Shown piece by piece: positions 8,085-16,656 of a stretch of DNA of 64,000 nt (positions are counted from its first letter, which is position 1; every line of letters starts with the position of its first letter). Origin of the DNA: Elusimicrobiota bacterium (GTDB lineage Bacteria; Elusimicrobiota; Elusimicrobia; UBA1565; UBA9628); NCBI GenBank assembly GCA_016182905.1, contig JACPFR010000014.1:1-64000 (forward strand), in the 5' to 3' direction. Made by a program: the position numbers and the translations under genes. The notes under the pieces are model-generated. The model saw nothing but the letters and a program-made list of their open reading frames with translations. It made no database searches and had not been told where the DNA came from.

Positions 8085-10760
8085 TCAGACGCCCTTGCTG
8101 ACCTTCTCGAGCGTGAGCCAGCGGTTGGTGCCCGCGAACTTCTGGTGCATGCGGGACCGGGGCTCGCCGTTCGGCTGGTCGATCTCGGTGAGCTGAAGGT
8201 CCGCCAGCGCGTCGATGCCGCGCTCGCGGAAGCCCCGCAGCGAGTTCTCGAGCGCCATCCCGACCGTGCGGAAGGCGAGCAAGGTCGAGAACTGGAGCGT
8301 GAAGCCCATCTTGCCCAGGACCTCGTTGGTGATCAAGGTGCCGTCCTTCTTCGCCTTGCCCCAATGCAGCGAGGGCGAGAGGTTGAAGCCGAGCATCTGG
8401 TTCGGGTAGTACTTGTGCACGCCCTCGGCGAACTCCTGGGGCCCCTCAAGGTCGGTGTTGTTGAACTCGGGCCAGATCACGTCGACGCCGAGCGAGGCGG
8501 CCTCGAGCGCGCGGTCGATCGCGTGCTGGACGCTGCCGGTGCGGCCGCCGGGGACGGCGCCGTCGACCGCGTCGGTGCGGGCGATGACGACGAGGTTCGT
8601 CCCCGTGGCCTGCGCCGCGGCCTTCACTGCGATGAGCTTCTCGATCCACTTGTTGGTCGGGACGAGGACCTTCTCGCGCTTGACGCCGTGGTGCGCGACG
8701 ATGTGGCCGCAGGTGCGCTCCGCCGGGTCCTGGTCCTCGAGATGGACGCCGGCGACGCCGGATCTGATGAGCTCGCGCGTGAGAGTGAACGTCTGGGTCG
8801 GGCCGCCGAACCCGGCCTCGATGTCGGCGAATATGGGAGGCGTGTTGAGGACCAGGCCGCCGTCGTCGTAGAAGTGGCGGTCGCGGGTGCCCTCGATGCC
8901 GCGCACGAGCTCGCGCGCCAGGTCGACCATCTGGTGCGACGGGTAGATGCCGATGTCGGGGTACATGTTGTGCGCGACGGCCAGCTGCCAGCCGCTGGCG
9001 TAGATCGCCTCGAAGCCGAGGTCGGTCAGCATCGACGCGGTCATCGCGTCGTAGGCGCCGGCGGTATGCAGGAAGGACTTCGACGGGTTCGTGAGGCGGT
9101 GGGCGAACTTCTCATGGAGCAGGGCGCGGAGCTTGTCGGAGGGGTGGACCTTCTCGTGGGGCGCGTACATCTTGGCGAATTCGGCTTGGGGATACTTCCA
9201 GGACTTTATGCCCTCGGGCAGGGGGGCGACTGCTTCCTTGATCATTTGCTGGCTCCATTCGCTGGCTCTTTGGTATTTATCCGCCGTGGCGGATTCCGGA
9301 TTCGCGGCCAAGATCTTGGTCAGCTCCTCGCCGAACCAGCGCTCGACGAGCGCCGCCGTCACCTTCACGCCCTCGTCGGTGACGACGGCGTGGCGCACGC
9401 GCTGGGCGATCATCAGGCGATAGATGCGGTCGGTCGCCAGGTCCTCCATGAAGTTGCCGATCAGGGCGCCGGTCCTGTCGTAGCCCTTGATCATGCGCGC
9501 GCCGAGCCCGGAGAGGACGCCGAAGCGGTACTCGATGCAGGTGCGGATCGCGTCGCGCGTGCCGGCGACGGTGACCGCCCCGACGCCGGCGGGCGAAGGC
9601 GTCAGGTCCGGCCGCGTCGCGGCGGCGTGCGTCACGCCGAGCTGGTTCGGGGCCGGGAACTGGGAGATGGCGCCCTCATGCTGGTCCGGATGGCCGGTCC
9701 AGGCGCCGTCGAAGCCGATGGAGGCCTCGTTCTTCTTGTCGGCGGCCAGGCGCTCGAGCGCCCGGGCGTTGACCGCGGCGTCGGCGCGGTCCGGGAACAG
9801 GGCGCTCATGCCGCCGATCGCCAGCGCCCCGCGCCGATGGCAGGCGTCGACGAGGCGCTTCCTGAGGTTCTGGAAGAAAGGGACGGCGTGCGGTATCGTG
9901 TTCCGGTCGGGCAGGATCCACGCCGGGTCGGCGAGCTTGAAGTGCAGCAGGCTCGCCATGTAGTCCCAGCGTCCGAGGTTGAGGCCGATCGCGTGGCGCC
10001 GCGCCGCGAACAGGATCTCCTCGACCTGGTACGCCGCCGGGAGGGACTCGATCAGGAACATGATCCGGGTCGTCCCGACGGGGACGCCGATCGCCGTCTC
10101 CATCTCCGCGATGACGTCCGAGAACCAGGCGGCTTCCTCGAACGACTCCGTCTTGGGAATGTAGAAGCAGAGCTTCGCCTGCAGGGCGGCGTCTTCCGAC
10201 GCCGCCCGGCGGCGCTGATCCGCCGTCCCGAAGAAGACGGCCGCGAGGTCGAACAGGGACCCGGAGACCGTCTCGCCGGGGAGCGCGTTGACCTCGTCGA
10301 GGTGGAGGCCGCGCGGCCGGTAGAACATGACCTGCGCCGACGGCTTGATCGTCGCGCCGTTGAAGGAGAGCCTGCCCTGGATCGCCGCCACCGTGTTGCG
10401 GTGCGCGGCCCGCACGTTCGCCCAATCCGTCGTGATCGAGTCCTCTCCGTCGGGCATGCAGCCGGGGTCCTTCGTGTTGCACATCGCGACGAGGAGCTTG
10501 GCGTTGTCGGCGGGCCCGGTGATCTGGTTGCGCTGGTCGCGCGCCCAGTCGGGGATGGTCAGACGCCACGCTCCGGAGGTCGCCTCGGAGTCGGGAAGGT
10601 AGCCCGGGGCGATCCCGGCGTGCGCGTCCGCGAGGGCGCGCCGCCGCGCCGCGAGCAAGGTCCGGCGGCGAGGCTCGAAGGTCCGGTGCAGCGGACGGAA
10701 GAATTCCAAGAGCTCCGGGGAGGGCGCGTCCTGGATCGGGGTCTCCATGATGTCTGTCAT
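8085..10760 (-). CDS. Malate synthase-isocitrate lyase fusion (bifunctional glyoxylate cycle enzyme)
   Basis: One 891-residue frame holds both glyoxylate-bypass enzymes. Residues 1-515 are malate synthase A: RPRGLHLDE (catalytic Arg about 150), the signature HAIGLNLGRWDYM (about 256-268) and NFMEDLAT with the catalytic Asp at about 440. Residues about 516-891 are isocitrate lyase: AIYASGWQLA, ADIEAGFGG, the active-site CGH at 684-686 (RTCGH here, where KKCGH is usual), ARTDAVDG and FNLSPSLHW. The lyase half is about 376 residues, somewhat shorter than typical stand-alone enzymes. No stop or frameshift lies at the junction. Together the two activities turn isocitrate plus acetyl-CoA into succinate and malate. 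Confidence 0.92.
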   Translation of the reverse strand: MTDIMETPIQDAPSPELLEFFRPLHRTFEPRRRTLLAARRRALADAHAGIAPGYLPDSEATSGAWRLTIPDWARDQRNQITGPADNAKLLVAMCNTKDPGCMPDGEDSITTDWANVRAAHRNTVAAIQGRLSFNGATIKPSAQVMFYRPRGLHLDEVNALPGETVSGSLFDLAAVFFGTADQRRRAASEDAALQAKLCFYIPKTESFEEAAWFSDVIAEMETAIGVPVGTTRIMFLIESLPAAYQVEEILFAARRHAIGLNLGRWDYMASLLHFKLADPAWILPDRNTIPHAVPFFQNLRKRLVDACHRRGALAIGGMSALFPDRADAAVNARALERLAADKKNEASIGFDGAWTGHPDQHEGAISQFPAPNQLGVTHAAATRPDLTPSPAGVGAVTVAGTRDAIRTCIEYRFGVLSGLGARMIKGYDRTGALIGNFMEDLATDRIYRLMIAQRVRHAVVTDEGVKVTAALVERWFGEELTKILAANPESATADKYQRASEWSQQMIKEAVAPLPEGIKSWKYPQAEFAKMYAPHEKVHPSDKLRALLHEKFAHRLTNPSKSFLHTAGAYDAMTASMLTDLGFEAIYASGWQLAVAHNMYPDIGIYPSHQMVDLARELVRGIEGTRDRHFYDDGGLVLNTPPIFADIEAGFGGPTQTFTLTRELIRSGVAGVHLEDQDPAERTCGHIVAHHGVKREKVLVPTNKWIEKLIAVKAAAQATGTNLVVIARTDAVDGAVPGGRTGSVQHAIDRALEAASLGVDVIWPEFNNTDLEGPQEFAEGVHKYYPNQMLGFNLSPSLHWGKAKKDGTLITNEVLGKMGFTLQFSTLLAFRTVGMALENSLRGFRERGIDALADLQLTEIDQPNGEPRSRMHQKFAGTNRWLTLEKVSKGV

Positions 10761-10775
10761 ACTCGGGTCCCACCT

Positions 10776-10804
10776 AAGGTAAGAAACATCGCTCGCCCGG
10801 TCAA
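10776..10804 (-). promoter_or_regulatory. Promoter of the malate synthase-isocitrate lyase gene
   Basis: On the minus strand TTGACC (plus 10799-10804), a 17-bp spacer, then TACCTT (plus 10776-10781). An AGGTGGG ribosome site follows at plus 10769-10775, ahead of the ATG at 10760. This gene therefore has a conventional leader, unlike several neighbours. Confidence 0.6.
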
Positions 10805-10854
10805 TGACGAGTTTGTGAACAAACGGCGTTATTTTTTTGACCCCTCTCCCCCCC

Positions 10855-10883
10855 TTGCGAAAACAGGGAAGTCCCGTTACACT
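10855..10883 (+). promoter_or_regulatory. Promoter and structured leader of the small basic protein gene
   Basis: TTGCGA (10855-10860), a 17-bp spacer, then TACACT (10878-10883). The leader that follows holds a CCGAGCC/GGCTCGG hairpin and an AGGAGG-like ribosome site (CCGGAGGAA) ahead of the ATG at 10928. Confidence 0.6.
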
Positions 10884-10927
10884 CCTATCCCGAGCCGACT
10901 CAGCGGCTCGGACCGGAGGAACCCTGC

Positions 10928-11212
10928 ATGAAAAAGAAGGTCCAGAGCGCCGCCGCGAAGGCGGCCCCCCGTAAGATCAAGAAATCTCCCGTGCGCCGCC
11001 TCGTCCTGAAAGCCGCGCCCGCCGAGACGATGACCCCCGACGAGGTCTCGCATCTCGAGACTTTGGTCAAACGCTTTGAGGACAGCGAAAAGGCCTGGCA
11101 GCGCATGACGGCCCCCATCGACGACGCCGATCCGTGGACCCAGGTCGAGGAGCACATGCTCGAGCGCCGCGACGGCGACTCGGACAGACGCTGGAAGTTC
11201 TTCTCTAAATAG
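10928..11212 (+). CDS. Small basic-tailed protein of unknown function
   Basis: A 94-residue protein. The first 30 residues are rich in Lys, Ala, Pro and Arg (KKKVQSAAAKAAPRKIKK), like the disordered tails of histone-like or RNA-binding proteins. The rest is acidic and helical (TPDEVSHLETLVKRFEDSEK) and ends RRWKFFSK. It has its own promoter, a strong ribosome site and a perfect intrinsic terminator, so it is transcribed as a single gene, probably at a high level. Nucleic-acid binding is possible but unproven. Confidence 0.7.
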   Translation: MKKKVQSAAAKAAPRKIKKSPVRRLVLKAAPAETMTPDEVSHLETLVKRFEDSEKAWQRMTAPIDDADPWTQVEEHMLERRDGDSDRRWKFFSK

Positions 11213-11231
11213 GCGCCGCGCGCCTAAGCAC

Positions 11232-11278
11232 CCCGCCCCCCTCTTCCGATTCGTCGAAGAGGGGGGCGGGCTCTTTTT
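11232..11278 (+). terminator. Intrinsic terminator after the small basic protein gene
   Basis: A perfect 15-bp GC-rich stem (11232-11246 with 11256-11270), a 9-nt loop and a CTCTTTTT tail (11271-11278). Confidence 0.95.
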
Positions 11279-11280
11279 CC

Positions 11281-11286
11281 TATAAT
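11281..11286 (+). promoter_or_regulatory. -10 element TATAAT directly before the TPR/HEAT gene
   Basis: A consensus TATAAT lies immediately after the preceding terminator and 7 nt before the ATG at 11294. No convincing -35 is seen. A transcript starting about 7 nt downstream would be leaderless. Confidence 0.6.
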
Positions 11287-11293
11287 AATGACG

Positions 11294-12739
11294 ATGAAAG
11301 CCTCATCCCGGCGGACGAACATGCTCATCGTGATCGCGCTCCTCATGATCGCGGTCGCCTTCGCCGCCTACTCGGTCATCATGATGAGCTGGTTCAAGAC
11401 GCCGCCGCGCTCCGGCGCCGCGGCCGGCCTCACCGTTGCGTCGCGCGCCGAGGCCGAGGAGCGCCTGGCCGCCGCCCGCAAGGAGTTCCGCGCCCGCCTG
11501 CTCGACGCGCGGGCGCATCTGCGGCTGTCGGACGCGCTCTGGAAGGCCGGACGGCCGGTCGATTCCTTCTACGTGATGTACGCCGCCCGGCAGCTGTTCA
11601 GCGAGGACGCCTTCGCCCGCGCGCACGCCGAGGTCGTCCTCGGCGCGGGCGGGCCCGCCGCCGAGACGCGCCGCCGGCTCGACGGCGTGCGCGACGCGGC
11701 CGCCGCCGTCCCGATCCACGCGGAGATCGCGCGCGAGCACCCCGACGCTCCCGAAGGCCGCATGTCGCTCGACTCGCTGTCGCGCATGGCCGCGGGAGAC
11801 GAGAACGCCGCGGGCGGAGAGGCGGCCCAGCTCGCCCGGACCGCGCTCGAGGATATCCACCACGACGACCCCAAGCATCCCGGCAAGCTCGCGGCGCTCG
11901 GCATGGCGTTCTTCGCCCGCGGCGATTTCGCCCTCGCCCACGCCGTCGCCTCGGAGGCCCTCGCCAAGGACCCGGACCAGGCCGGCGCGGCGCAGATCAT
12001 GGGAGCGCTGGCGCTCCAGCAGAAGGACATGGACGGCGCGCTGCGCTGGCTCGCGGCGTCCTGGGACCGGAATCCCGACGACCTGTACAGCGCCTCGAAG
12101 CTCGCCCAGATCTACGACAAGCGGCGCGCCGACGCGGAGAGCGCCCTGCCGTTCTATCTGGCGCTGCACCGCCAGAATCCCGATTTTTCCGACGGCGGCG
12201 AGCCCGTCGAGCGCCGCATACGCGAGACCCTCGACGCGCGCCGCGAGTCGCTGCTCAAGCTCGCGCCGGTCGAGGGTCTCGGCGCCCGCTTCGCCCTCGA
12301 CGACGCGTCCCTGCGCGCCGAGGCCTGCCTGCGCGCCGCCGCGTTCAAGGACCCGCGCTGGATCGACCGCCTGAGCGAGCTCCTCGACGACGACGCCGAG
12401 ATCGTGCGCCGCAACGCCGACTACGCGCTGTTCGAGATCGGCAAGAAGGACCTCGAGGCGGTCCGCATGCGCCGCGACCTGTGGCTGGCCAGCGACAAGC
12501 CCCTCGTGCGCATCCGCGCTCTCAACCTGTTCGCCGACCTCGAGGGCAAGAACGCCCTGCCCGCGCTGGCGACCGCGCTGCGCGACCCCGATCCCGCCGT
12601 CCGCGCCTTCGCCAAGGTGATGGTCCTCGACCATTACTTCGACGCGGCGCCGGAGGCCTCCAAGCTCCGCGCCCGCTACCTCGCCGAGGAGCGCGACCCC
12701 GAGGCCCTGTCCTTGCTCGCGCGTTTCCCCGCGAAATGA
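11294..12739 (+). CDS. Membrane-anchored TPR/HEAT-repeat protein
   Basis: The N-terminus holds a single membrane helix (about 11-30) preceded by basic residues. It is followed by TPR-like helical pairs rich in Ala, Leu, Asp and Arg (about 55-290; for example ALGMAFFARGDFALAHAVAS) and then HEAT-like repeats (about 340-470; for example DDDAEIVRRNADYALFEIG and LPALATALRDPDPAVRAFAK). It should be a protein-interaction scaffold facing the periplasm or the cytoplasm. An ATG at 11288 is also in frame, but it lies 1 nt from the -10 box, so 11294 is preferred. tatD overlaps its stop codon (ATGA). Confidence 0.75.
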   Translation: MKASSRRTNMLIVIALLMIAVAFAAYSVIMMSWFKTPPRSGAAAGLTVASRAEAEERLAAARKEFRARLLDARAHLRLSDALWKAGRPVDSFYVMYAARQLFSEDAFARAHAEVVLGAGGPAAETRRRLDGVRDAAAAVPIHAEIAREHPDAPEGRMSLDSLSRMAAGDENAAGGEAAQLARTALEDIHHDDPKHPGKLAALGMAFFARGDFALAHAVASEALAKDPDQAGAAQIMGALALQQKDMDGALRWLAASWDRNPDDLYSASKLAQIYDKRRADAESALPFYLALHRQNPDFSDGGEPVERRIRETLDARRESLLKLAPVEGLGARFALDDASLRAEACLRAAAFKDPRWIDRLSELLDDDAEIVRRNADYALFEIGKKDLEAVRMRRDLWLASDKPLVRIRALNLFADLEGKNALPALATALRDPDPAVRAFAKVMVLDHYFDAAPEASKLRARYLAEERDPEALSLLARFPAK

Positions 12740-13524
12740 CCTTCGTCGACACTCACGCGCACCTGGGCGACGCCCAGTTCGACGCCGACCGGGACGCCGT
12801 CTTCGAGCGGGCCGCCGCGGCCGGCGTCTCGCGCGTCGTCGAGATCGCGGACCACCCCGACGAGTGGGCGCGCGCCGTCGCCATCGCGCGCGCGCGGCCC
12901 GGCGTCGCACGCTGCACCTTGGGGCTCCACCCGTACTACGCGGACCTCTACGACGCCGCCTTCCTCGCCCGCCTGCGCGCCGCGCTCGACTCGACGCCGG
13001 AGGCCGTCGCCATCGGCGAGATCGGTCTCGACTACGCGCGGGCCGAGGTCCCGCGCGACGTCCAGCGGCGCGCGTTCGAGGACATCGCCGCGGCCGCGAG
13101 GTCCTGGAACGTCCCGGTCGTCGTGCACTGCCGCGACGCCTTCCCCGACCTCCTTCCGATACTTGCCAGAGTCTACGACGGCAAGCCGTCCGGCCGCTTC
13201 TGGGGCGTCATCCACTGCTTCACCGGCACGCCCGACGACGCGGCGGCGTGCACGGCGCTGGGCTTCGCCCTCGGCGCCGACGGCCCGGTGACCTACAAGA
13301 AGAACGACGCCCTGCGCGAGGCCTTCCGCCGCGCCGGCCCGGACGCGACCGTGCTCGAGACCGACTCCCCCTACCTTCCCCCGCAGAGCAGCCGCGGCAA
13401 GCGCAACGAGCCCGCCGCCATCCTCGAGATCGCGGCCAAGCTCGCCGAGGTCTGGGGCGTCCCGCTCGACGAGGCCGGCCGGCGCACGAGCGCGGCGGCC
13501 GCCGCGCTGTACCGCTGGCCGTGA
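12736..13524 (+). CDS. tatD: TatD-family metal-dependent deoxyribonuclease
   Basis: A TIM-barrel metallohydrolase of the TatD family, usually a 3'-5' exonuclease on DNA or RNA. Metal-ligand motifs are in order: DTHAHLGD at the N-terminus, GEIGLDYARAE, VVHCRDAF, IHCFTGT and ETDSPYLPP. The length of 262 residues is normal. The ATG at 12736 overlaps the upstream stop (ATGA), which fixes the start. The downstream acetyltransferase starts with GTG inside the tatD stop region (GTGA), so all three genes form one transcription unit. Confidence 0.93.
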   Translation: MTFVDTHAHLGDAQFDADRDAVFERAAAAGVSRVVEIADHPDEWARAVAIARARPGVARCTLGLHPYYADLYDAAFLARLRAALDSTPEAVAIGEIGLDYARAEVPRDVQRRAFEDIAAAARSWNVPVVVHCRDAFPDLLPILARVYDGKPSGRFWGVIHCFTGTPDDAAACTALGFALGADGPVTYKKNDALREAFRRAGPDATVLETDSPYLPPQSSRGKRNEPAAILEIAAKLAEVWGVPLDEAGRRTSAAAAALYRWP

Positions 13525-14090
13525 TCCGGGAACTGACGGAGAACGAGCTCCCCGAGGCCGCCGCGCTCGCGGCCGCCGCGTTCCGCGAGGACCCGGGCTT
13601 CGTCCACATACTGCCGGACGACGCGCTGCGCCGCCGGCGTCTGCCGTCGCTGTTCGAGGCGATGCTGCGCGTCGACGGGCTGGCCGGGGGCCGGGTGTCC
13701 GGGGCTTTCGACGACGGCGCCCTGATCGGCCTGTCCTCGATCATCCCGGCGGGCGTCGAGAATCCGGACCTGCCGGACTGGATCAAGCACCTCCCGGGTC
13801 TGGCCTGGTTCCTCGGGGAGCCCTCAGCACTCCTGCGCGCGCTCGCCTTGATCCACGCGATCGAGGAGCGGCGCACGAAGGAATCGGATTATCTCCACCT
13901 GCTCGCCGTCCATCCCGCGACCCAGGGACGCGGCGTCGGCGCGGCGCTCCTGAACGCCGCCCCGAAGTCCCTGTATCTCGAGACCTTCGAGGAGAGGAAC
14001 GCCTCCTGGTACGAGGCTCGCGGCTTCCGAAGGATCGCCGAGATCCGCTCCCCGGTGCGCCCTTCGTTCTGGGCCTTGAGGCGAGGCTAG
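13521..14090 (+). CDS. GNAT-family N-acetyltransferase
   Basis: A 189-residue acetyl-CoA-dependent acetyltransferase. The acetyl-CoA-binding motif A is LLAVHPATQGRGVGAALL (Q/RxxGxG/A type), followed by the motif B end, YEARGFRRIAE. The substrate cannot be told from the sequence. The GTG start overlaps the tatD stop. Its 3' end overlaps the aldehyde dehydrogenase gene on the other strand by 4 bp. Confidence 0.88.
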   Translation: MIRELTENELPEAAALAAAAFREDPGFVHILPDDALRRRRLPSLFEAMLRVDGLAGGRVSGAFDDGALIGLSSIIPAGVENPDLPDWIKHLPGLAWFLGEPSALLRALALIHAIEERRTKESDYLHLLAVHPATQGRGVGAALLNAAPKSLYLETFEERNASWYEARGFRRIAEIRSPVRPSFWALRRG

Positions 14091-15523
14091 GCGTTCGAGA
14101 TGAAGACGTTCTTGACCTCGGAGTAGAGGTCGAGCGCCTTCAGGCCGAGCTCGCGGCCGAGGCCGGAGCCCTTGCAGCCGCCGAACGGAGCCTCGAGATG
14201 GACGCTCGAGCTCGTGTTCACCGAGATCACGCCGCTCTGCACCGCGCGCGTCACCCGCAGGATCCGGCCGACGTCGCGCGTCCAGAGGGAGGCCGACAGG
14301 CCGTACGCGGAGTCGTTGGCGAGCGCGACGGCTTCCGCCTCGTCCTTGAAGGGGATCACGGCGAGCACCGGCCCGAAGATCTCCTCGCGGACGATCCTCA
14401 TCTCGGCGTCGGCTCCGGCGAACACGGCCGGCGTCATGTAGTGTCCCCCCTTCGGGACGCCCTTCGGACGGACGCCGCCGCACAGGAGCTTGGCGCCCTG
14501 GGCCTTGCCGGAGGCGATATAGGCGACGATCTTGGCGTGCTGCCGGGCGGAGATGACGGGGCCGATCTGGGTGCCTTTTTTCTCCGGATGGCCGACGACG
14601 AACTTCCGCGTCCGCGCGACGAGCGCGGCGACGAGCTTGTCGTGGACCTTGCGATGGACGAGGACGCGCGAGCGGGCGCAGCAATCCTGGCCCGCGTTGT
14701 AGAAGACCGACCAGACGGACTTCTCGACGCACAGGTCGAGGTCCGCGTCGTCGAAGACGATGTTGGGGGACTTCCCCCCCAGTTCGAGCGAGACGCGCTT
14801 GATGCCGTCGGCCGCCGCCTTCATGATGCCCGTGCCGGTCGCCGTCGAGCCGGTGAACGAGATCTTGCGCACGAGGGGATGGCGCACGAGCGCGTCGCCG
14901 CAGCCCGGACCGGGGCCGGGGACGACGTTGAGCACGCCCTCGGGAAGGCCGGCCTCGGCGGCGAGCTTGGCCAGGGCCAAGGCGGTGAGCGGGGTCTCGG
15001 GCGAGGGCTTGAGGACGACGGTGTTGCCGCAGGCCAAGGCGGGGCCTATCTTCCAGGCCGCGATGACGAGCGGGAAGTTCCACGGCACGATGAGGCCGCA
15101 CACGCCGACCGGCTCGCGCAAGGTGTAGTCGAGGCCGGCGCCGGCGACAGGGATCGTCTCTCCGAAGTGCTTGTTCGCCGCGCCGCCGTAGTACTCGAAG
15201 GTGTCCGCCGCGAGGCCCATCTCGTCCTTCGCGTCGGCGAGGGGCTTGCCGGCGGTGCGGCACTCCAGCAGGGCCAGGGAATCCAGGTTCTCGCGGATGA
15301 GCGCGGCTATCTTCAGGAGGATCTTGCCGCGCTCGCGCGCGTGCGATCTCGACCATGCTCCGCCCGCGGCCTTGGCCGCGGCGCCGACGGCGGCGTCGAT
15401 GTCCTCGGGCCCGCCTTCCGAGACGCGGGCGACGAGCGAGCCGTCGGCGGGATTATGAACGGCGTAGACGCGGCCCGACTTCGCGGGGATGAACCGGCCG
15501 TCGATGAACAGCCGGGTCTGCAT
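14087..15523 (-). CDS. NAD(P)-dependent aldehyde dehydrogenase
   Basis: A 478-residue member of the ALDH superfamily that oxidises an aldehyde to its acid. Visible motifs are FNPADG-like HNPADGSLVA, VPWNFP, KPSPETPL, the cofactor loop FTGSTATG, the general-base motif LELGGKSPN and the catalytic cysteine in FYNAGQDCCAR. The ATG at 15523 comes one base after the SDR stop. In-frame codons upstream belong to the SDR region and are not used. The pairing with a dehydrogenase of the SDR family suggests stepwise oxidation of an alcohol to an acid. The substrate is unknown. Confidence 0.94.
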   Translation of the reverse strand: MQTRLFIDGRFIPAKSGRVYAVHNPADGSLVARVSEGGPEDIDAAVGAAAKAAGGAWSRSHARERGKILLKIAALIRENLDSLALLECRTAGKPLADAKDEMGLAADTFEYYGGAANKHFGETIPVAGAGLDYTLREPVGVCGLIVPWNFPLVIAAWKIGPALACGNTVVLKPSPETPLTALALAKLAAEAGLPEGVLNVVPGPGPGCGDALVRHPLVRKISFTGSTATGTGIMKAAADGIKRVSLELGGKSPNIVFDDADLDLCVEKSVWSVFYNAGQDCCARSRVLVHRKVHDKLVAALVARTRKFVVGHPEKKGTQIGPVISARQHAKIVAYIASGKAQGAKLLCGGVRPKGVPKGGHYMTPAVFAGADAEMRIVREEIFGPVLAVIPFKDEAEAVALANDSAYGLSASLWTRDVGRILRVTRAVQSGVISVNTSSSVHLEAPFGGCKGSGLGRELGLKALDLYSEVKNVFISNA

Positions 15524-15524
15524 C

Positions 15525-16301
15525 TTAAAAATAATTGGACGTGATGCCGCCGTCGACGACCATGGCGGCGCCGTTGGTCCACTTCGACTCATCGGAGGCG
15601 AGGTACAAGGCCATGTTGACGATGTCCTCGGACTTGCCGAACCGTCCCATCGGGATGCGGTTGAGGCGCTTGGCCTTCTCGGCGGGCTCCTTGAAGAGCC
15701 AGGCGGTCAGCAGAGGCGTCTCGATGGGCCCCGGGCAGATCGCGTTGGTGCGGATCCCCTTTGGCCCATACTGGACCGCGAGGGACTTCGAGAGGGCGAG
15801 GACGGCGCCTTTCGACGCGGTGTAAGCGTCCTGCGGCACCGTGCAGCCGACCAAGGCGACGAAGCTCGCCACGTTGATGATCGAGCCGCCTCCGGCGGCC
15901 AACAACTCGGGGATGCCGTGCTTGCAGACGAGGTAGACGCCTTTGACGTTCACGGCCAGGACCGTGTCCCAGACTTTTTCCTCCGTGTTCGTCACGGAGT
16001 TGTCGTCGTTGGGGAAGATGCCCGCGTTGTTGTACAGCACGTCGAGCTTGCCGAACGCCTTCACGGCGGCGGCGACGCCGGCCTTCACCTCGTCTTCCTT
16101 CGCGACGTTCATCGCGACCGCGATCGCCTTGCCGCCGGCGGCCTGCGCCGTCTGCACGACGCGCTGGGCGGCCTCGAGGTTCATGTCGCAGGCGACGACC
16201 TTGGCCCCTTCGCGGGCGAAACGGACCGTCGCCTCGGCGCCCATGCCCGACCCGGCGCCGGTGATGAGGACGACCTTGCCCTCCAGACGCCCGGCGCTCA
16301 T
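15525..16301 (-). CDS. Short-chain dehydrogenase/reductase
   Basis: A classical SDR of 258 residues. It has a TGAGSGMG cofactor-binding loop, D at the end of beta 2 (ACDMN, favouring NAD(H)), YNNAGIF, a catalytic Ser in INVASFVAL and Tyr/Lys in YTASKGAV, followed by an NAICPGPIETPL loop. It probably interconverts an alcohol and a ketone or aldehyde. The ATG overlaps the stop of the small upstream gene (ATGA), and the aldehyde dehydrogenase follows by one base, so the three genes are translationally coupled. Confidence 0.93.
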   Translation of the reverse strand: MSAGRLEGKVVLITGAGSGMGAEATVRFAREGAKVVACDMNLEAAQRVVQTAQAAGGKAIAVAMNVAKEDEVKAGVAAAVKAFGKLDVLYNNAGIFPNDDNSVTNTEEKVWDTVLAVNVKGVYLVCKHGIPELLAAGGGSIINVASFVALVGCTVPQDAYTASKGAVLALSKSLAVQYGPKGIRTNAICPGPIETPLLTAWLFKEPAEKAKRLNRIPMGRFGKSEDIVNMALYLASDESKWTNGAAMVVDGGITSNYF

Positions 16302-16600
16302 GAGATGACGAGGAAGCCCGCCTTCTTGACGGCCTCGCGCAGGCGGGTCTTGCCGAGGTCGGTGTCCAGGCCCCGGTCGGTGGTCACGGTCAGGTTGCGG
16401 ACGACGCGGCCGCGGCCGCGCAGCTTCCCGACGAGCGTCGAGATGTCCTTGGCCGCGGCGCGGACGTTCGTGACGCCGTCCTTGGCGAACCAGCGGATGG
16501 TGACGGTGCCGCTCTTGCGGCTGGGCATCAGCTTGAGGGTCAGGGCGGTCTCGGTGACGAACAGGTCTCCGACCTCTTCCTGCGAATTCTTATCGATCAT
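16298..16600 (-). CDS. Small protein of unknown function, first gene of the SDR-ALDH operon
   Basis: A 100-residue soluble protein (MIDKNSQEEVGDLFVTETAL...). No motif is recognised. Codon use matches the neighbours, AGGAG lies before the ATG, and it overlaps the SDR start, so it is very probably expressed. Its position at the head of the operon may mean a role linked to the oxidoreductases. Confidence 0.7.
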   Translation of the reverse strand: MIDKNSQEEVGDLFVTETALTLKLMPSRKSGTVTIRWFAKDGVTNVRAAAKDISTLVGKLRGRGRVVRNLTVTTDRGLDTDLGKTRLREAVKKAGFLVIS

Positions 16601-16626
16601 GGCGTCTCCTGCTCGGCGAGAAGGGC

Positions 16627-16656
16627 ACTGTAGCGCAACGGACGCGGGGCTGTCAA
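16627..16656 (-). promoter_or_regulatory. Promoter of the small gene-SDR-ALDH operon
   Basis: On the minus strand TTGACA (plus 16651-16656), an 18-bp spacer, then TACAGT (plus 16627-16632). The -35 overlaps the stop codon of the upstream gene. A leader of about 20 nt carries the AGGAG site. Confidence 0.6.

Noticed and set aside
8049-10931. A 960-residue open frame on the plus strand opposite the malate synthase-isocitrate lyase gene
   Set aside because: It is a mirror frame produced by GC-rich codons of the real gene; its translation is low-complexity Val/Arg/Leu/Glu/Gly with no motif.
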